Below, piece after piece: positions 34,780 to 46,034 of a stretch of DNA of 64,000 nucleotides. The DNA comes from Ottelia alismoides (taxonomy: Eukaryota; Streptophyta; Magnoliopsida; Alismatales; Hydrocharitaceae). The stretch spans positions 186,001-250,000 of the forward strand of contig JAZKJV010009335.1 in NCBI GenBank assembly GCA_037367405.1, written 5' to 3'. Position 1 is the stretch's first letter, and each line of letters starts with the position of its first letter. The notes beneath the pieces were generated by a model. That model was not told the DNA's origin, made no database searches, and worked only from the letters and a program-made list of their open reading frames with translations. Position numbers and translations under genes: made by a program.

Positions 34780-35770
34780 CTCGATCTGGCGAGTAGTGCG
34801 GATGAGATCTGGAGAAACTATGATCACAAACAAACCCCCGGTTCACCAACGCAACGCGAGCTGAAGACCGTGAAAGTTCGGTCAAATTATCTTGTCGATT
34901 TTATTTGGTGAACACACAAAATATCAGAGCGCTTACGTGACCTGTTAGGATACCCGATGCTATCCCAACCGACTGGCCCGCACGGAAGAGTCGGTAATCA
35001 GTCGGGACTAGCACCGGAGGGCTCTACCTAGGGTGCGGGTCACTCTCTCGCACATCCAAACCATACAATGAGGGGGTTGCTCTCCCCAAGATAAAAATTT
35101 TAGGGTGAGCGTATTTTAAGATCAATAGTGTTAACCAGTCCCAATTTTATGGTTTCTCTTTTTAGTATTTTTCAAATAAAAACAAACGTCCTAACGAATT
35201 TTTTGGTTCTCCTGGTTATTTAGTCCCAAAACAGGGGGGAGAAGACGAAAAAGCCGATGCGCGATGAAATCAATGATGCATGCAAAGTCAGAAATGCGTA
35301 CCTTGTCTCCAGCACTCTACATGCAATATGATCCGCGCATAAATGTAAAGACAGAAAGGAAACTACCTAAATGATGCAACGGGAAAGCCGATTCCTAGAT
35401 GAGCAATTTCTAGCGAAGAACTGTCTAACCGGTCACCGACCTCCTAGCCAAAGAGTCCGGTCTTGGCCCGTCCCTCCTCTGTCCGACAAATCGGGGGTAG
35501 GAGAAAGTGCTTTACAGGACAGGCTGCGGCACGTAGGCTACGAAGGCAAATGAGTCGGTTATTTTTATTAATGATTTTTAGTAGGTCCAATTATCGTTCT
35601 ATAGGAACAGATAAGCAGTTAGGTGTGGGGATCCTACTAATTACGGCACAATCACCAAAAATTCCTAAGTCTAGGGGCTCGAGCAAAAACCGCGTAAACA
35701 CCGGAAAAGGCAGAAAGAAAATAAAATAAAACCAAAAACCGCGAGAAACCGCGCAAGTCCTAAGGGTCCC

Positions 35771-35790
35771 CCGAGCACACCGGTGCTCGG
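35771..35790 (-). promoter_or_regulatory. Leader hairpin with self-complementary loop
   Basis: On the RNA strand CCGAGCAC and GTGCTCGG pair around CGGT. The loop region CACCGGTG is its own complement, so two RNAs could kiss. Equivalent hairpins lie in E2 (18133-18150) and E3 (62965-62950). A role in genome dimerisation or packaging is inferred by analogy with retroviral leaders. Confidence 0.5.
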
Positions 35791-36256
35791 CGAAACAGAC
35801 CCGCTAAGCAAGTATAGTCCAAAGAGTCCAAGTCCAGTGTCCTGTATTATTACAATAATAATAGAAATGAAACAAAAAGCCTCGCCCACTCAACTCTCTC
35901 TCACTCTCTCCTGCGGCTCCGCAACGAAAGGAGCCGCCTCCGAATCCCGCGGTTGCGTCGGCTTCTTGAGATCAGCCGCCTCGGTCCTCGGGCCCTCGCA
36001 AGAAAGAGAAGAATGGTCAGAACCAGATAATCAAATAATAAAGGAAATAAAAATGGAAATAAGGGTATATGTGCAAGAAGTCAAAATAAAAGAAACACTC
36101 AAAATAAACAAAAACAAAAACAAAAGAAAAAGAAAATAAAGCAAAATAAAACAAAAATAAAATATGGACAAAAGCCGCGAAAAGTCGCGAGCTCTGAAAG
36201 AGCCGCGAAAAGCCGCGAAAAATAAAACGAAAAGAAAATCAACTACTAAGCCGTGC

Positions 36257-36274
36257 TCCCCGGCAACGGCGCCA
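36257..36274 (-). promoter_or_regulatory. E1 primer binding site (tRNA-Asp)
   Basis: The complement of the tRNA-Asp 3' end (CCGGCAACGGCGCCA on the plus strand) is intact. It starts three bases inside the 5' LTR edge. tRNA-Asp priming is usual in the Athila/Tat group. Confidence 0.9.
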
Positions 36275-38702
36275 TTCTGACGACCGGTCCAAATGACTAA
36301 GGCAATCAGGAGTCTATATGGTCGTTGAGACCTCAATCACTCAGACTCGGGTCAACAAGAAAAATCGAACCACTAAATAGAGATAAAATCAACGAAACAC
36401 GAATAGCGGTCCTGCTATGTGATTAACCTGGTATAGCACCCAGGGTCGAACTCAAGGAGCACGGGTTGGCCGAGAGGCCTACGAAGTAGTAAAAATAAAG
36501 AAAATAAAAGAACAAAATATTTTTAGTGGTTTTTAATTATTTTTATATTTTTTTGGATTTTTAATATATTAAGAAAATAAGAAAACCAAGGAACAACGCA
36601 CTTCAACAAATTATTCAAAGCATCAAAAATCAACCAAAAATTAAAATAAAAATGTTTTTATGTGTTTTATATTTTTTAATATTTTTGGTGAATTTTTGAT
36701 AATTTTCTAATGTTTATTTTATTTTCTAAAAATCAAACAGTAGCTAAAAACAGCGGTACTGTCTAGCCAGGCCAAAAGTCCCTAGATAAAATATCTAAGG
36801 GCCTCAAAATGGCCCAGAGTAATTTTCCTATAAAGTAGATGACACAAGGAAAATTCAGATACCATATTATTTTTGGATTTTTAATTTATTTACTAGAATT
36901 TTTATGGGTTTTTTAGTGTTTTTAAGTTTTTAGTGTTTTTCAGCAATGAAAAATAGCCAAACTTGGCTAGAAAATCAAGCTAAGCTAAACAAACAGTAAC
37001 TAATTTTTATAGAATTTTTAAGTCAGTTTTTATATTTTTTGTGAATTTTCAAACTAGACAGTAACAAAAATGACTGTTTTTGAATTTTTAAAAATAGAAA
37101 CAGATGGGAAAACAAAAATGTCCTCAAAAATCTACAAAAATTCTACACCATGGCAGGAGCCATGTATCAAGATTTCGTTGGATTTGGAGGTGATTTGATA
37201 TTTTATTCAAAAATAAAGATAGGGCACTGTGCAGAGGGACTGAAATGCAAATACCCAAAGTTTTGGGGGTCCAGGTGCAATTAACCCAGCAAAACACGCG
37301 CCACGCGCGTGCCTGGGGCACTCAGGGACCTAAATGTAAGAAAAATAAGTTCCAAGGATTTATTGGTAACAAGTACCAAAAGTCCAGGGGCCTTATATGC
37401 AAATAACCCAAAAAATATCGCACATGGGGAAAATAAACACGCACAGGGGTATAAATGCAATTATCTAAAAACTTTCATTCATTTAAGAACATCCAGAACT
37501 ACAGGGTGGTCTACTGCAAATAACCCTAACAACACGTGACGAAGCACGTGGCTCACAACACATAGGGGTATAGATGCGAATAAACTAAAGCACGAGGTCC
37601 TCTATGGTAAATTACCCTAAAACTAAACAACTGACTAAAATACTTACAGGACTAAAATGAAATAAAGTAAAAATTAGGGGCCAAGGGTAAATTACCCTTT
37701 ATTAAGCGGGGTGCTGGATGCGCGCCACGTGTAGATCGGACGGTCCAGATGGGGGCGGCACTCCAGCTCTGGTACTGCTCTGACTGATCCAACGTCGAGG
37801 CCAAGACACGTGTGGATCTGACGGTCCGGATCAGCCTCCTCAGATCTGACGTCAAAGGGCGCTCCAGGGACCAACGGTCGAGATGGCTTCTGGAGCTGGA
37901 GGGTGATCCAACGGCAATGGAGGATGCTGGAAGAACTGGTCCTCGGCGAGACTCGCCTGGCTCGTGCGGGCGCTGGCCTCCTCCTTGGAGCGCTCTGATG
38001 GTCGGAGAAGAAAGCTGGAGCGCTCCCGCGTCTACTGCGATGCTCCGATGATCGGCCCGAGCTCCGATGAGCTCGGACGAGGTCGGCGGAGCTCGAGCTC
38101 CTGGCCTGAATGACCAAGCCCTTAGATGGGCTCGGTAGGACCTGAAAATGGCTCAGAAGACTCCGGGTCGAGGGCAAACTGCCTCGACCCGGTTAGGCGA
38201 AGCAACGGTGGCTGGTGCGTCGGGGTGGCGGGCTCCGGCGAAGGTGGTGGACGGAGGAGCCCAGTTCCCAGCTCCTGTGCGAGCTGGGTTGAGTGAGTGG
38301 GCATAGAAGGTGCGTCGGGAGAAGGCGAACGTGAAGGTCGGGTCCGATGATCGGATGGTGGTCGGAACCGGGGTGAATCGGGAAAAATACGGCGGCGGCG
38401 CAAAATTGGGGGTAAACGGAAATCGAAGGAAATAGCGAAGCTAAATGGCTACCTGGATGAACGGTGAGACTGGGAAAGAGATGCTGGAGCTCCTGGTCGT
38501 CGCCTCGAGGGCTCGTCTCGGCCCGAGGCTCGAAGCTCGCTCAGGTGGCGGAGCTGCGGCGGCTACGTCCCGCGTCAATGGATTGCCGCTCTCCTCGCTG
38601 CAACAGGTCGGGGATGCGAGCTGTCACCTCCTCTCTCTCTGGAGCTCACTGGAGAACGAAGCAAATGGCCAAAGATGGAGAGAGAAGGTGGCGGAGCAGC
38701 GG

Positions 38703-38712
38703 CTTTATATGG
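38703..38712 (-). promoter_or_regulatory. TATA box in E1 5' LTR
   Basis: CCATATAAAG on the minus strand lies 199 bp downstream of the paired W-box, as in the 3' LTR. It is the likely core promoter for E1 genomic RNA. Confidence 0.65.
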
Positions 38713-38910
38713 TTTGGGGTCCGAGAAGAATGGGTCCGGGCAAGCTCAGGAGCGCGCGGATCCGAGGGAGCAGCTCCGGCGAGGATGTCGGATGCAAGGG
38801 GAAGGATTCGGACCCGGGGTCAAGGAGATGGGTGTCGGGTTGAGCGGGTAGAAATAGGAGGAAGTCGGGTCCGGAGCTCAGACCCGTGGGAAGTGGTCCT
38901 GGGGGGGCTA

Positions 38911-38928
38911 GTTGACCGTGCGGTCAAC
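38911..38928 (-). promoter_or_regulatory. Paired W-box in E1 5' LTR
   Basis: GTTGACCGTGCGGTCAAC differs from the 3' LTR copy by one base in the spacer, leaving both TTGACC arms intact. Confidence 0.7.
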
Positions 38929-39881
38929 ATCCCCAGGACCCAATGAGGATGGGCCACGTGGCCAGGATCTTGAAGCTCAAAATTAAGGTAGCTAGGGCCC
39001 GATTTTGCAAAAACTCAAAACACAAACTATTTTTATTTTATTTTTTTTCTATTTTTTGGTGATTTTTAATTAATTTTTGGAAATAAAAATAAGCTATGTA
39101 CATAGTATGTACTATATATAGGTATATACAATATATAAGGTTTTGATTTTTGATTTTTATATATTATTTTATGCAATTTTATCCTTATTTTATAATTTTA
39201 TTTATTTATAGTATAAAATAAGGAGTAAAAGGGTGTTTTTATTTTATTTTTATTATTTACTTACATAGGTAAAATAAATTCCTAATTATTTTTATATACA
39301 TGGTATATGTACAATGTCTTTTTGTATTTTAAATTTTCTATTTTTATTTTGTTTTGATTTTAATTGTTTTTATTTTATTTATTTAAAAAATATAATATAG
39401 AATATTTACAAAAAGTTTGGAAAATAATTTACATAATTAAATACAAAGATGGGGTGTATGTACATGATGAAAGGGGTATTTTTGATTTCTTTTTAATTTT
39501 TAACTTTTTATTTTGTTTTTATATCTTTATAAATATATACAAGTATTTACAAGCATATTTTTGGTGAGGAAAAATATTTTTATTTATTTACATAGATATA
39601 TACACAAGAGCTCCTATCTCCCTCTACTTTGACTTTTATGCAGTCAGGCCCATGCTGAGCCCTCCCTTGGGTTAGGTTGCTCAATATTTATTCTAAATAT
39701 TTCCCTCTTTTTCTTTTTAATCTTTTATTCTTTTATTTTTGCACAAAAACATGCTAATTATAAGTTTTTACACAATGCATGCTTTTGGTAATTATTTGTA
39801 TTTACAAATATCTACATGCATTTGCAAAGGTTTTTTGTAGCTAAAATATAAGAATAAAGAGTGATGAATGGGTATTCATCA

Positions 39882-42800
39882 GAAGACCACCATCCACAGG
39901 AAGAGAAGGAACACAATGCAGAGATCCATGTGCTCACTCATGCCACATGCTTCTCCATCTAGAACCGATTGTCAGCCAAGAGGCCAGATGCAGGAGCTCC
40001 ATTTGTCAGATGCCATATTCATGAGCAGCGGTTCGATCAGACTCTATTAGATAGAGGTTCTTCTATCAACCTTCTTCCGGCACCTTACTCGACCAATTCA
40101 TGTTTGGCCCTCTTCGACAGAGTATGACATTCCTTCAATTTGCTGATAGATCTGTCAAGAGGCCGAAAGGGTTGTTGAAGGACGTGGTCGCCACAATTTA
40201 GGGCCTGAAATTCCCCATTCACTTTGTTGTATTGGACATGGAGATCCCTGAGTCTTTGACCGATATCCCCATCATACTGGACACCCATTCTTGGCCACAA
40301 CCAAGGCGGTGTCTGACCATGATAGTAGGAAGGTATACTTTCGCATCGAGGGTGAAAGTGTACATATAGAGATGATCGACGAGACCAGAGCGTGAGATTC
40401 AGCTTGCTCCGAGCAGTCCAGCAATGTAGGGCAGATGGCATATGCAGAGCGAGACGTCCACCAGGAGTGCGACTTTGTGATCACAGATGATGAAGCAGTT
40501 TGGTTCGACCCCATTTCACGAGCTCTTGCTGCACATTCGAACGTGATAGAGTTACATATTCCAGCAAATGAGAGTTCGGATAACACATTCTCAACAGAGG
40601 ACATATTTGAGGCTGATGATCGTGGTTTGGGGAACGAAGCAGATTATATTTCATGAGATTCTAATTCAGATCCCTCGGATTCAGACATTGATTGGGATGA
40701 TTTTGATGAGCATTTACCATGTCTGATTTCCACAAAGCCGACAACTAGGGAGGAGATTGAGCCAACGTAGATTACAGAGACACCAACAATGCCATCTTCG
40801 CCAGAGTTTCATGCACAACGAGAGTCCTCTTATGTAGATTTGGTTGCTTTCATGCATACATTCCAGAAGCCAGATTTTCCAGCTCCCAGTTGTCCAGAGT
40901 TGAAGCCCTTACCACAGTCATTGAAGTACAGATTCCTTGTGGGTGAACCAGAAATGTACCCAGTCATTATCTTAGCAGACTTGACTGGAGAGCAAGAAAC
41001 TCATTTGATGGAGGTTCTTGAAAGAAACCGTAAGGCGATTGGATGGAGCGTAGATGATCTCTAGTCCGACCCCGTGCTCTCATCATATTTATCTCGAAGA
41101 GGACGCCAAGCCATCGCGTGAGTTCCAACGACGGCTGAACCCGACTCTTCGAGCTGTGGTCATGAAAGAGATATCAAAATGGTGGAGCGCCGATTTTATC
41201 TACCCCATCTCTGACTCCAATGGGTTAGTCCATTACATGTGGTGCCCAAAAAGACAGGCATCACTACAGTTGTGAGTTAGTCTGGAGAGGAGATCGCTAC
41301 CTGGGTACCCACTTCATGGAGGGTCTGTGTAGACTACAAACGACTGAATCATGCTACCAAGAAGGATCATTTCCCGCTACCATTTATTGATCAGATTATC
41401 GAGAGGCTAGACGAGAAGAGTCATTATTGCTTTCTTAGGGTGATCCGAATATAATCAGGTGGCCATAGCGCCCGAAGACCAGGACAGAACGACATTCACT
41501 TGTTTGTTTGGGACATATGCTTTCAGACGGATGCCCATTAGTCTATGTAATGCCCCAACGACATTCCAAAGATGCATGTTGTACATCTTTTCGGACATGG
41601 TGCGTGATTGCTTAGAGGTCTTCATGTATGATTTTTCATTTTATGGCAATGGGTTTGATGCTTGTCTTGACTGCCTAGACCGTGTACTTCAGCACTGTAT
41701 CGAGGTCCATCTTGTTTTAACCTAGGAGAAGAGTCACTTCATGGTGACTCAGGGGACAGTACTTGGCGATATCATCTCTAATAGGGGCATGGAGGTCGAT
41801 CCAGCCAAGGTAGATATCATCAAGAAACTCAATCCGCCGTCCAACTTGTGACAATTGCGATTTTTTTGGGGCATGTCAGTTTCTACCAACGATTCATTCG
41901 GGATTCAGTCATATTGCTCGACTGCTTACTGATCTGCTGATGAAAGACACCGAGTTCATTGTAGATGATAAGTGTCTAGCATCATTCAAGACTCTCAAAG
42001 GTTTAGTTATTGAGGCTCCTATCCTTCAGCCTCCCGATTAGTCTCTCCTATTCGAGATCATGACAGATGTTTCTGATTTCGCCATAGGGGTTGTGCTAGG
42101 ACAGAGGAGGGATGTATTGCCTTATGCCATTCATTACACTAGGTGTACTATGGATGCTGCCCAGTGGAATTACACTGTCACAGAGAAGGAGATGCTAGCT
42201 GTAGTCTTTGCTTTAGATTATTTCCGATCTTATATTCTTGGATCCAGAGTGATGATTTTTACAGATCATACAGCCATCAGGTACCTTATGGTAAAGAAGG
42301 ATGCCAAAGCGAGATTGACCAGATGGATCCTTCTACTCCAGGAGTTTGATATTGAGATTAAGGATAAACCTGGAGTCAAGAATGTGGTGGCAGACCACCT
42401 CTCCGGATTAGAGAACCTTGAGGAATCAGAGCATATGGCACCTATTATAGAGACCTTCTCAAATGAGGAGATCCTTGCTATCGCCTCGCTTCCATGGTAC
42501 GCCGACGTTGTGAACTATCTTGTCACCAAGAAAGTCCCACAAGGTTGTCCCAGACAGCGACTTGAGACTTTCCTAGCGAAGGCCAAGTTGTACCATTGGG
42601 AGGATCCCATCCTTTATCATGAAGGAGGGGATAGCGTCTGGTGTCGGTGCATTCCTCAGGAGGAGCACTACAACGTCCTCACATACTACCACAAGTTTGA
42701 GGTAGGAGGACGTCATTCGAGGAGGAGGACACCATAGAAAATGCTCCAATCTAGCATATGGTGGCCTATCATGGATTCTGATGAATTCGTGAAGAGGTGT

Positions 42801-43768
42801 ACTGACTATCAGAGGATGGGCACCAGTGGACAGCGTGATATGATGCCGATGCAGTCCATTCACTTCTGTGAGATTTTTGACGCATGGGGCATCGATTTCA
42901 TGGGTCTATTCCCTAAGAGTCAGGGATTCGAGTACATTCTGTTGGCTGTGGATTATGTGAGTCGTTGGGTTGAGGCCATCCCTGCCCGAGTCGTAGATGC
43001 TAAGACTGTTTGCCGATTTTTAAGGAAAAATATCATTTCACGGTTCGAGGTGCATAGAGTTTTGATATCTGATGGGGGTACTCACTTTATCAATGACAAG
43101 TTAAGTGTCCTTGCTAACGAGTTCATCATCGACCATCGAGTTGCCACTCCTTATCATCCTTAGACCAATGGTCTTGCTGAAGTATTGAATAGGGAGATCA
43201 AAATGATATTGCAGAAGGTTGTCCGCTCAGACCAAAAGGGTTGGTCACAACTTTTGGACTCGATCTTGTGGGCATATCGGAGTTCCTTCAAGACACCTTT
43301 GGTTACGTCTCCCTTTCATCTCATTTATGGCAAGCCATGCCATTTACCTATGGAAATCAAACACAAGTCACTATGAGTAGTCTCAGAGTTATTATTGGAT
43401 CCAGAGAGTATATGAGATCAGATAAAAGCAGAGTTGGCAACCCTGGAGGAGCTTAGAGACACAACCTTTTCGAGTAGCCTACAATATAAGGAGAGAGTGA
43501 AGTTATGGCATGATTCTCACATCAGCCATAAGCAGTTTGAGCCGAACCAACGAGTATGGTTATTCGATGCCAGGTTGAGATTATTTCCAGGGAAGTTGCA
43601 GAGCAAATGGAAGGGGCCATACCTGGTCTGAAAGGTGCATGACAATGGAAGCATTGACATATCTGAGATATTGTCAGATTCCACCTTTCAAGTTAATGGT
43701 CAGCACCTGAAGCCTTATCTAGATCATGATCTGCTGATCGTTGACGTTGCCCTATTCATTTTGCGTGA
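39882..43768 (+). pseudogene. E2 pol: protease, RT, RNase H, integrase, decayed
   Basis: The reading starts in the segment before protease ('EIHVLTHATCF' equivalent near 39925). The protease active site reads LLDRGSS (about 40044-40064), so the DSG of E1 has become DRG. The RT retains 'PSREFQRRLNP' and 'CNAPTTFQRCML', but FMDD has become FMYD (about 41626), losing a catalytic aspartate. RNase H (42060-42300, MTDVSDF to FTDHTAIRY) and the connection are open for 226 codons. Integrase follows with 'CTDYQRMG', 'IDFMGLFP' and 'LISDGGTHF' plus a TAG before 'TNGLAEV' (43162-43164). The end at 43768 corresponds to the common stop. More than ten stops and frameshifts occur. It is interrupted on its left by E1. 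Confidence 0.9.
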
Positions 43769-45021
43769 GATGTGGTCTTTGAATCACGTCATTTACATCT
43801 CATGCCTGATTATCACTTTCCCCCATAGCTGTATAGATCCAGTTGTCCATATCGCACATTCTTTGGTTGAACACCTCATCCTCATCTTCTAATTATGTTA
43901 TACTTAGGGTGCACTTTACCCTAAGTGTAGGGGGGTGTCAGACTTGTGATTATCTGTTTGTTTCTTTTTACCTCTATTTTGTTGCCTATACCTAGGGATA
44001 TTTTACCCTTAAGTATAGGGGAGGTAGACCCTCTACATTCTATCCTTCGTCCATCCCCTTATATACAGACATCTATACTTAGTATTATTTGATCCTAAGT
44101 AAAGGGGGATCACCGACCTCTATTCATGTTATTCCTTTCTTCGTCGTTGTAGTATAGCCTTCTTTTCACTTCACTCAGCACGAGTTATGTCTTCCTATCA
44201 TCGCACTTTGATCACTCTGAGGACATCGTTCGAGCTAAGTATAGGGGGTGTCATATATATTTTCTATATACACTTTAGCCATAACTCATACTTTGTGTAA
44301 GTGTGTTAATAGATAAAATGGCTAAAAACCACAATACTAAAAATCACAAAAATTTAATTTTTTTTCTTGCACATACATTTTTGTAAATAGCTATTTATAA
44401 AAATTATTTTTGTACAAATGTCTGTAAATATGTTTTGATTGAAAAATGCTCGTAAATATTTTTGTATCAAAATTATTTATACAATACAAAATTTTTGAAA
44501 AATGTTTGAAAAACAAAAGTTTGCACAAATTTGTTTGTAAATGTCTGTAAATATTATGCAAAACTTTGCATTCAAACATTTTTCAAAAAAAATGCATATT
44601 TTGAAAATTGCATCAAAAAGAGTTTTGTACATATTTGCATTTCCTTCTGAATCATAGTTGACATATTAAACTAGTCTGGAATTAAATTAGAAAATGGAGC
44701 ATGGTTAAGACCTTAATACACCTAACTTTTAGAGGAACATTATAGGATTTGGGGTTAATACTTGTCAGGTCCATTGGTGACTTAATTCTTTGAGTCTACT
44801 AGGCTATGTTCACATGTCATCTTGATGAGCCTAAGTAGAACACTTAACAACACACGCATGACTCTCATAGACAATGACTTTACTTGCACTAGCACCTTAT
44901 ACATAGATCTCTATGAATGAGGTTGTGAGGAGGCAGTTTTCCTTAGCTCGGGGTAGCATACGAGGGTAGTACTTCTAGGCGGAACCTCTCGTCATCTTTT
45001 AGGGAGAGAAGTGCGCCTCAA
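43769..45021 (+). other. E2 3' untranslated region, right part deleted
   Basis: Non-coding sequence matches the 3' regions of E1 and E3 in inverse orientation. It has hairpin and polypurine modules at 43897-43937, 43985-44030, 44072-44110 and 44231-44251. The alignment stops near 45021 at GTGCGCCTCA. The last 0.8 kb, the polypurine tract and the first 60 bp of the LTR are missing, so the sequence jumps straight into the LTR at a position equal to 11171. Confidence 0.75.
43897..44251 (+). repeat. Hairpin plus polypurine module array of E2
   Basis: Four modules with the string TAAGTATAGGGG or variants occur (GTAGGGGGG at 43927-43935, AAGTATAGGGG at 44011-44021, AAGTAAAGGGGG at 44097-44108, AAGTATAGGGGG at 44238-44249). 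The first three are preceded by a complementary arm. Order and spacing equal those of E1 and E3. Confidence 0.7.
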
Positions 45022-46034
45022 ATCATGCACATTCTTGTAAATATAATAATTTAACAAATTGCATGCTTGTGTTAATATTACCTAATTATCATGTTTTTGT
45101 GGAAAAATAAAAGAATAAAGGAAAAGAAAAAGGAATGATGTATTTGGAATAAATACAGAGTGACCCAAACCCCAAGAGAAGGTCAAGTCTTGACGTGATC
45201 GCAAAACAAAATAAGTAGAGAAAGATAAGGTCCATTATGTATTGTATGAACTACTTATTCCCGTATCTATTATTTATGAATTTATATTTTGACAAATAAA
45301 AATTAAAATATTATTTCTACACCCTTGTACATATTTCTAAAAATAAGATAAAAACCAGAAAAATAAAAATAAATATAGAAATAAAGTCCTCTATTCATTA
45401 TACAAAACACATGTACATGTATTACATCCCATATTTATTATACATCTTTAAATAATTTATAAAATGTATTTTGTACTCCTAAAATTACCTTGTAAATAAA
45501 AAAATATAAAATAGGGTTATTTGTGTAAAAATAAAATAATAAAAATACTTGTATATAATACATAGTTATATTATACCTATATATAATATTGTATATTGTA
45601 TATAAACTAATTTATTTTTCATAAAAATAATTGAAAATCACAAAAAAATAATATTAAAAATAATAAACAATTTTTCATTTTATATACTTTTTAATTTAAT
45701 TTCATTATTATTTTTAATTTAATTATCTTTATTTTCTTATTTATTTTGTCCTTTAGCCTATCTTGTCCCTTTTCCCCCGCCGCTTGTGATTGGTCCAGGT
45801 CAGCTCTGTTGATTCCCGTCAACTGGTCCCCTCCTCCATTTCGCCCAAAACGGGTTTAGCTTGATTTTCGCCTAATTTCCTTACCCGATCATGGCACCAT
45901 TCCCTTCGATTTCAAGCCCCGATTAAGGGGTGTTGATCCCTAATCCACGTCGATCTCTCCCTGCCGATCTGTGCCTCGGTTCACGGGCTACTCTCCTACC
46001 TTTTTGGACATGGAACCCTATATAACCTTTGCAC
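45022..46034 (+). repeat. E2 3' LTR, left fragment
   Basis: This matches 11171-12168 of the 5' LTR. It shows the site before S1 inserted (TGGAACCCTATATAACC) and so validates S1's duplication. It includes the CCAAT region, the paired W-box GTTGATTCCCGTCAAC (45808-45823) and the TATA box CTATATAA (46018-46025). It is cut at TTTGCAC (46028-46034) by E3. The rest of the LTR is expected to the right of E3, outside the window. Confidence 0.9.

Larger units (their letters stand above)
34780..36277 (-). other. E1 leader with primer site
   Basis: This is the non-coding leader of 1.5 kb between the 5' LTR and gag. The primer site 36274-36257 is TGGCGCCGTTGCCGGGGA, an 18-base match to the complement of the plant tRNA-Asp 3' end, with a 3-base spacer from the LTR. 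Four AGCCGCGAAA-type repeats lie at 36173-36220, and a strong hairpin at 35771-35790. Small open frames in this region are not shared with the leaders of E2 and E3. Confidence 0.8.
21973..39881 (-). mobile_element. E1: nearly complete Athila-like element, minus strand, plus an extra leader piece
   Basis: In transcription order (right to left) the parts are: 5' LTR 39881-36278, primer site 36274-36257, leader to 34780, gag from 34779, pol to 27930, 3' untranslated region with polypurine tract to 25846, and 3' LTR 25845-22236. The two LTRs are almost identical over 3.6 kb. The right edge is precise (ATTCATCA followed by E2 pol). On the left, a second copy of the 5' leader (22235-21973, including a primer site) follows the 3' LTR, and no target duplication is visible. 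This suggests a tandem or recombined structure later trimmed. E1 is the youngest full-length insertion in the window as judged by LTR similarity and the long open pol frame. Confidence 0.92.
36278..39881 (-). repeat. E1 5' LTR (3604 bp)
   Basis: This LTR matches the 3' LTR throughout, with scattered substitutions and small indels. It contains the same promoter layout: G-box and CCAAT, paired W-box GTTGACCGTGCGGTCAAC (38911-38928), TATA motif CCATATAAAG (38712-38703), GC-rich segment, TTTGCAT-type array, and the terminal 20-base inverted repeat (39862-39881). It ends exactly at E2 pol sequence (GAAGACC). It should drive E1 transcription leftwards. Confidence 0.93.

Noticed and set aside
36257..36274. 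tRNA-Asp like sequence
   Set aside because: Only the 18-base primer site is present, not a full tRNA gene; the same holds at 22215, 17838 and 63255.
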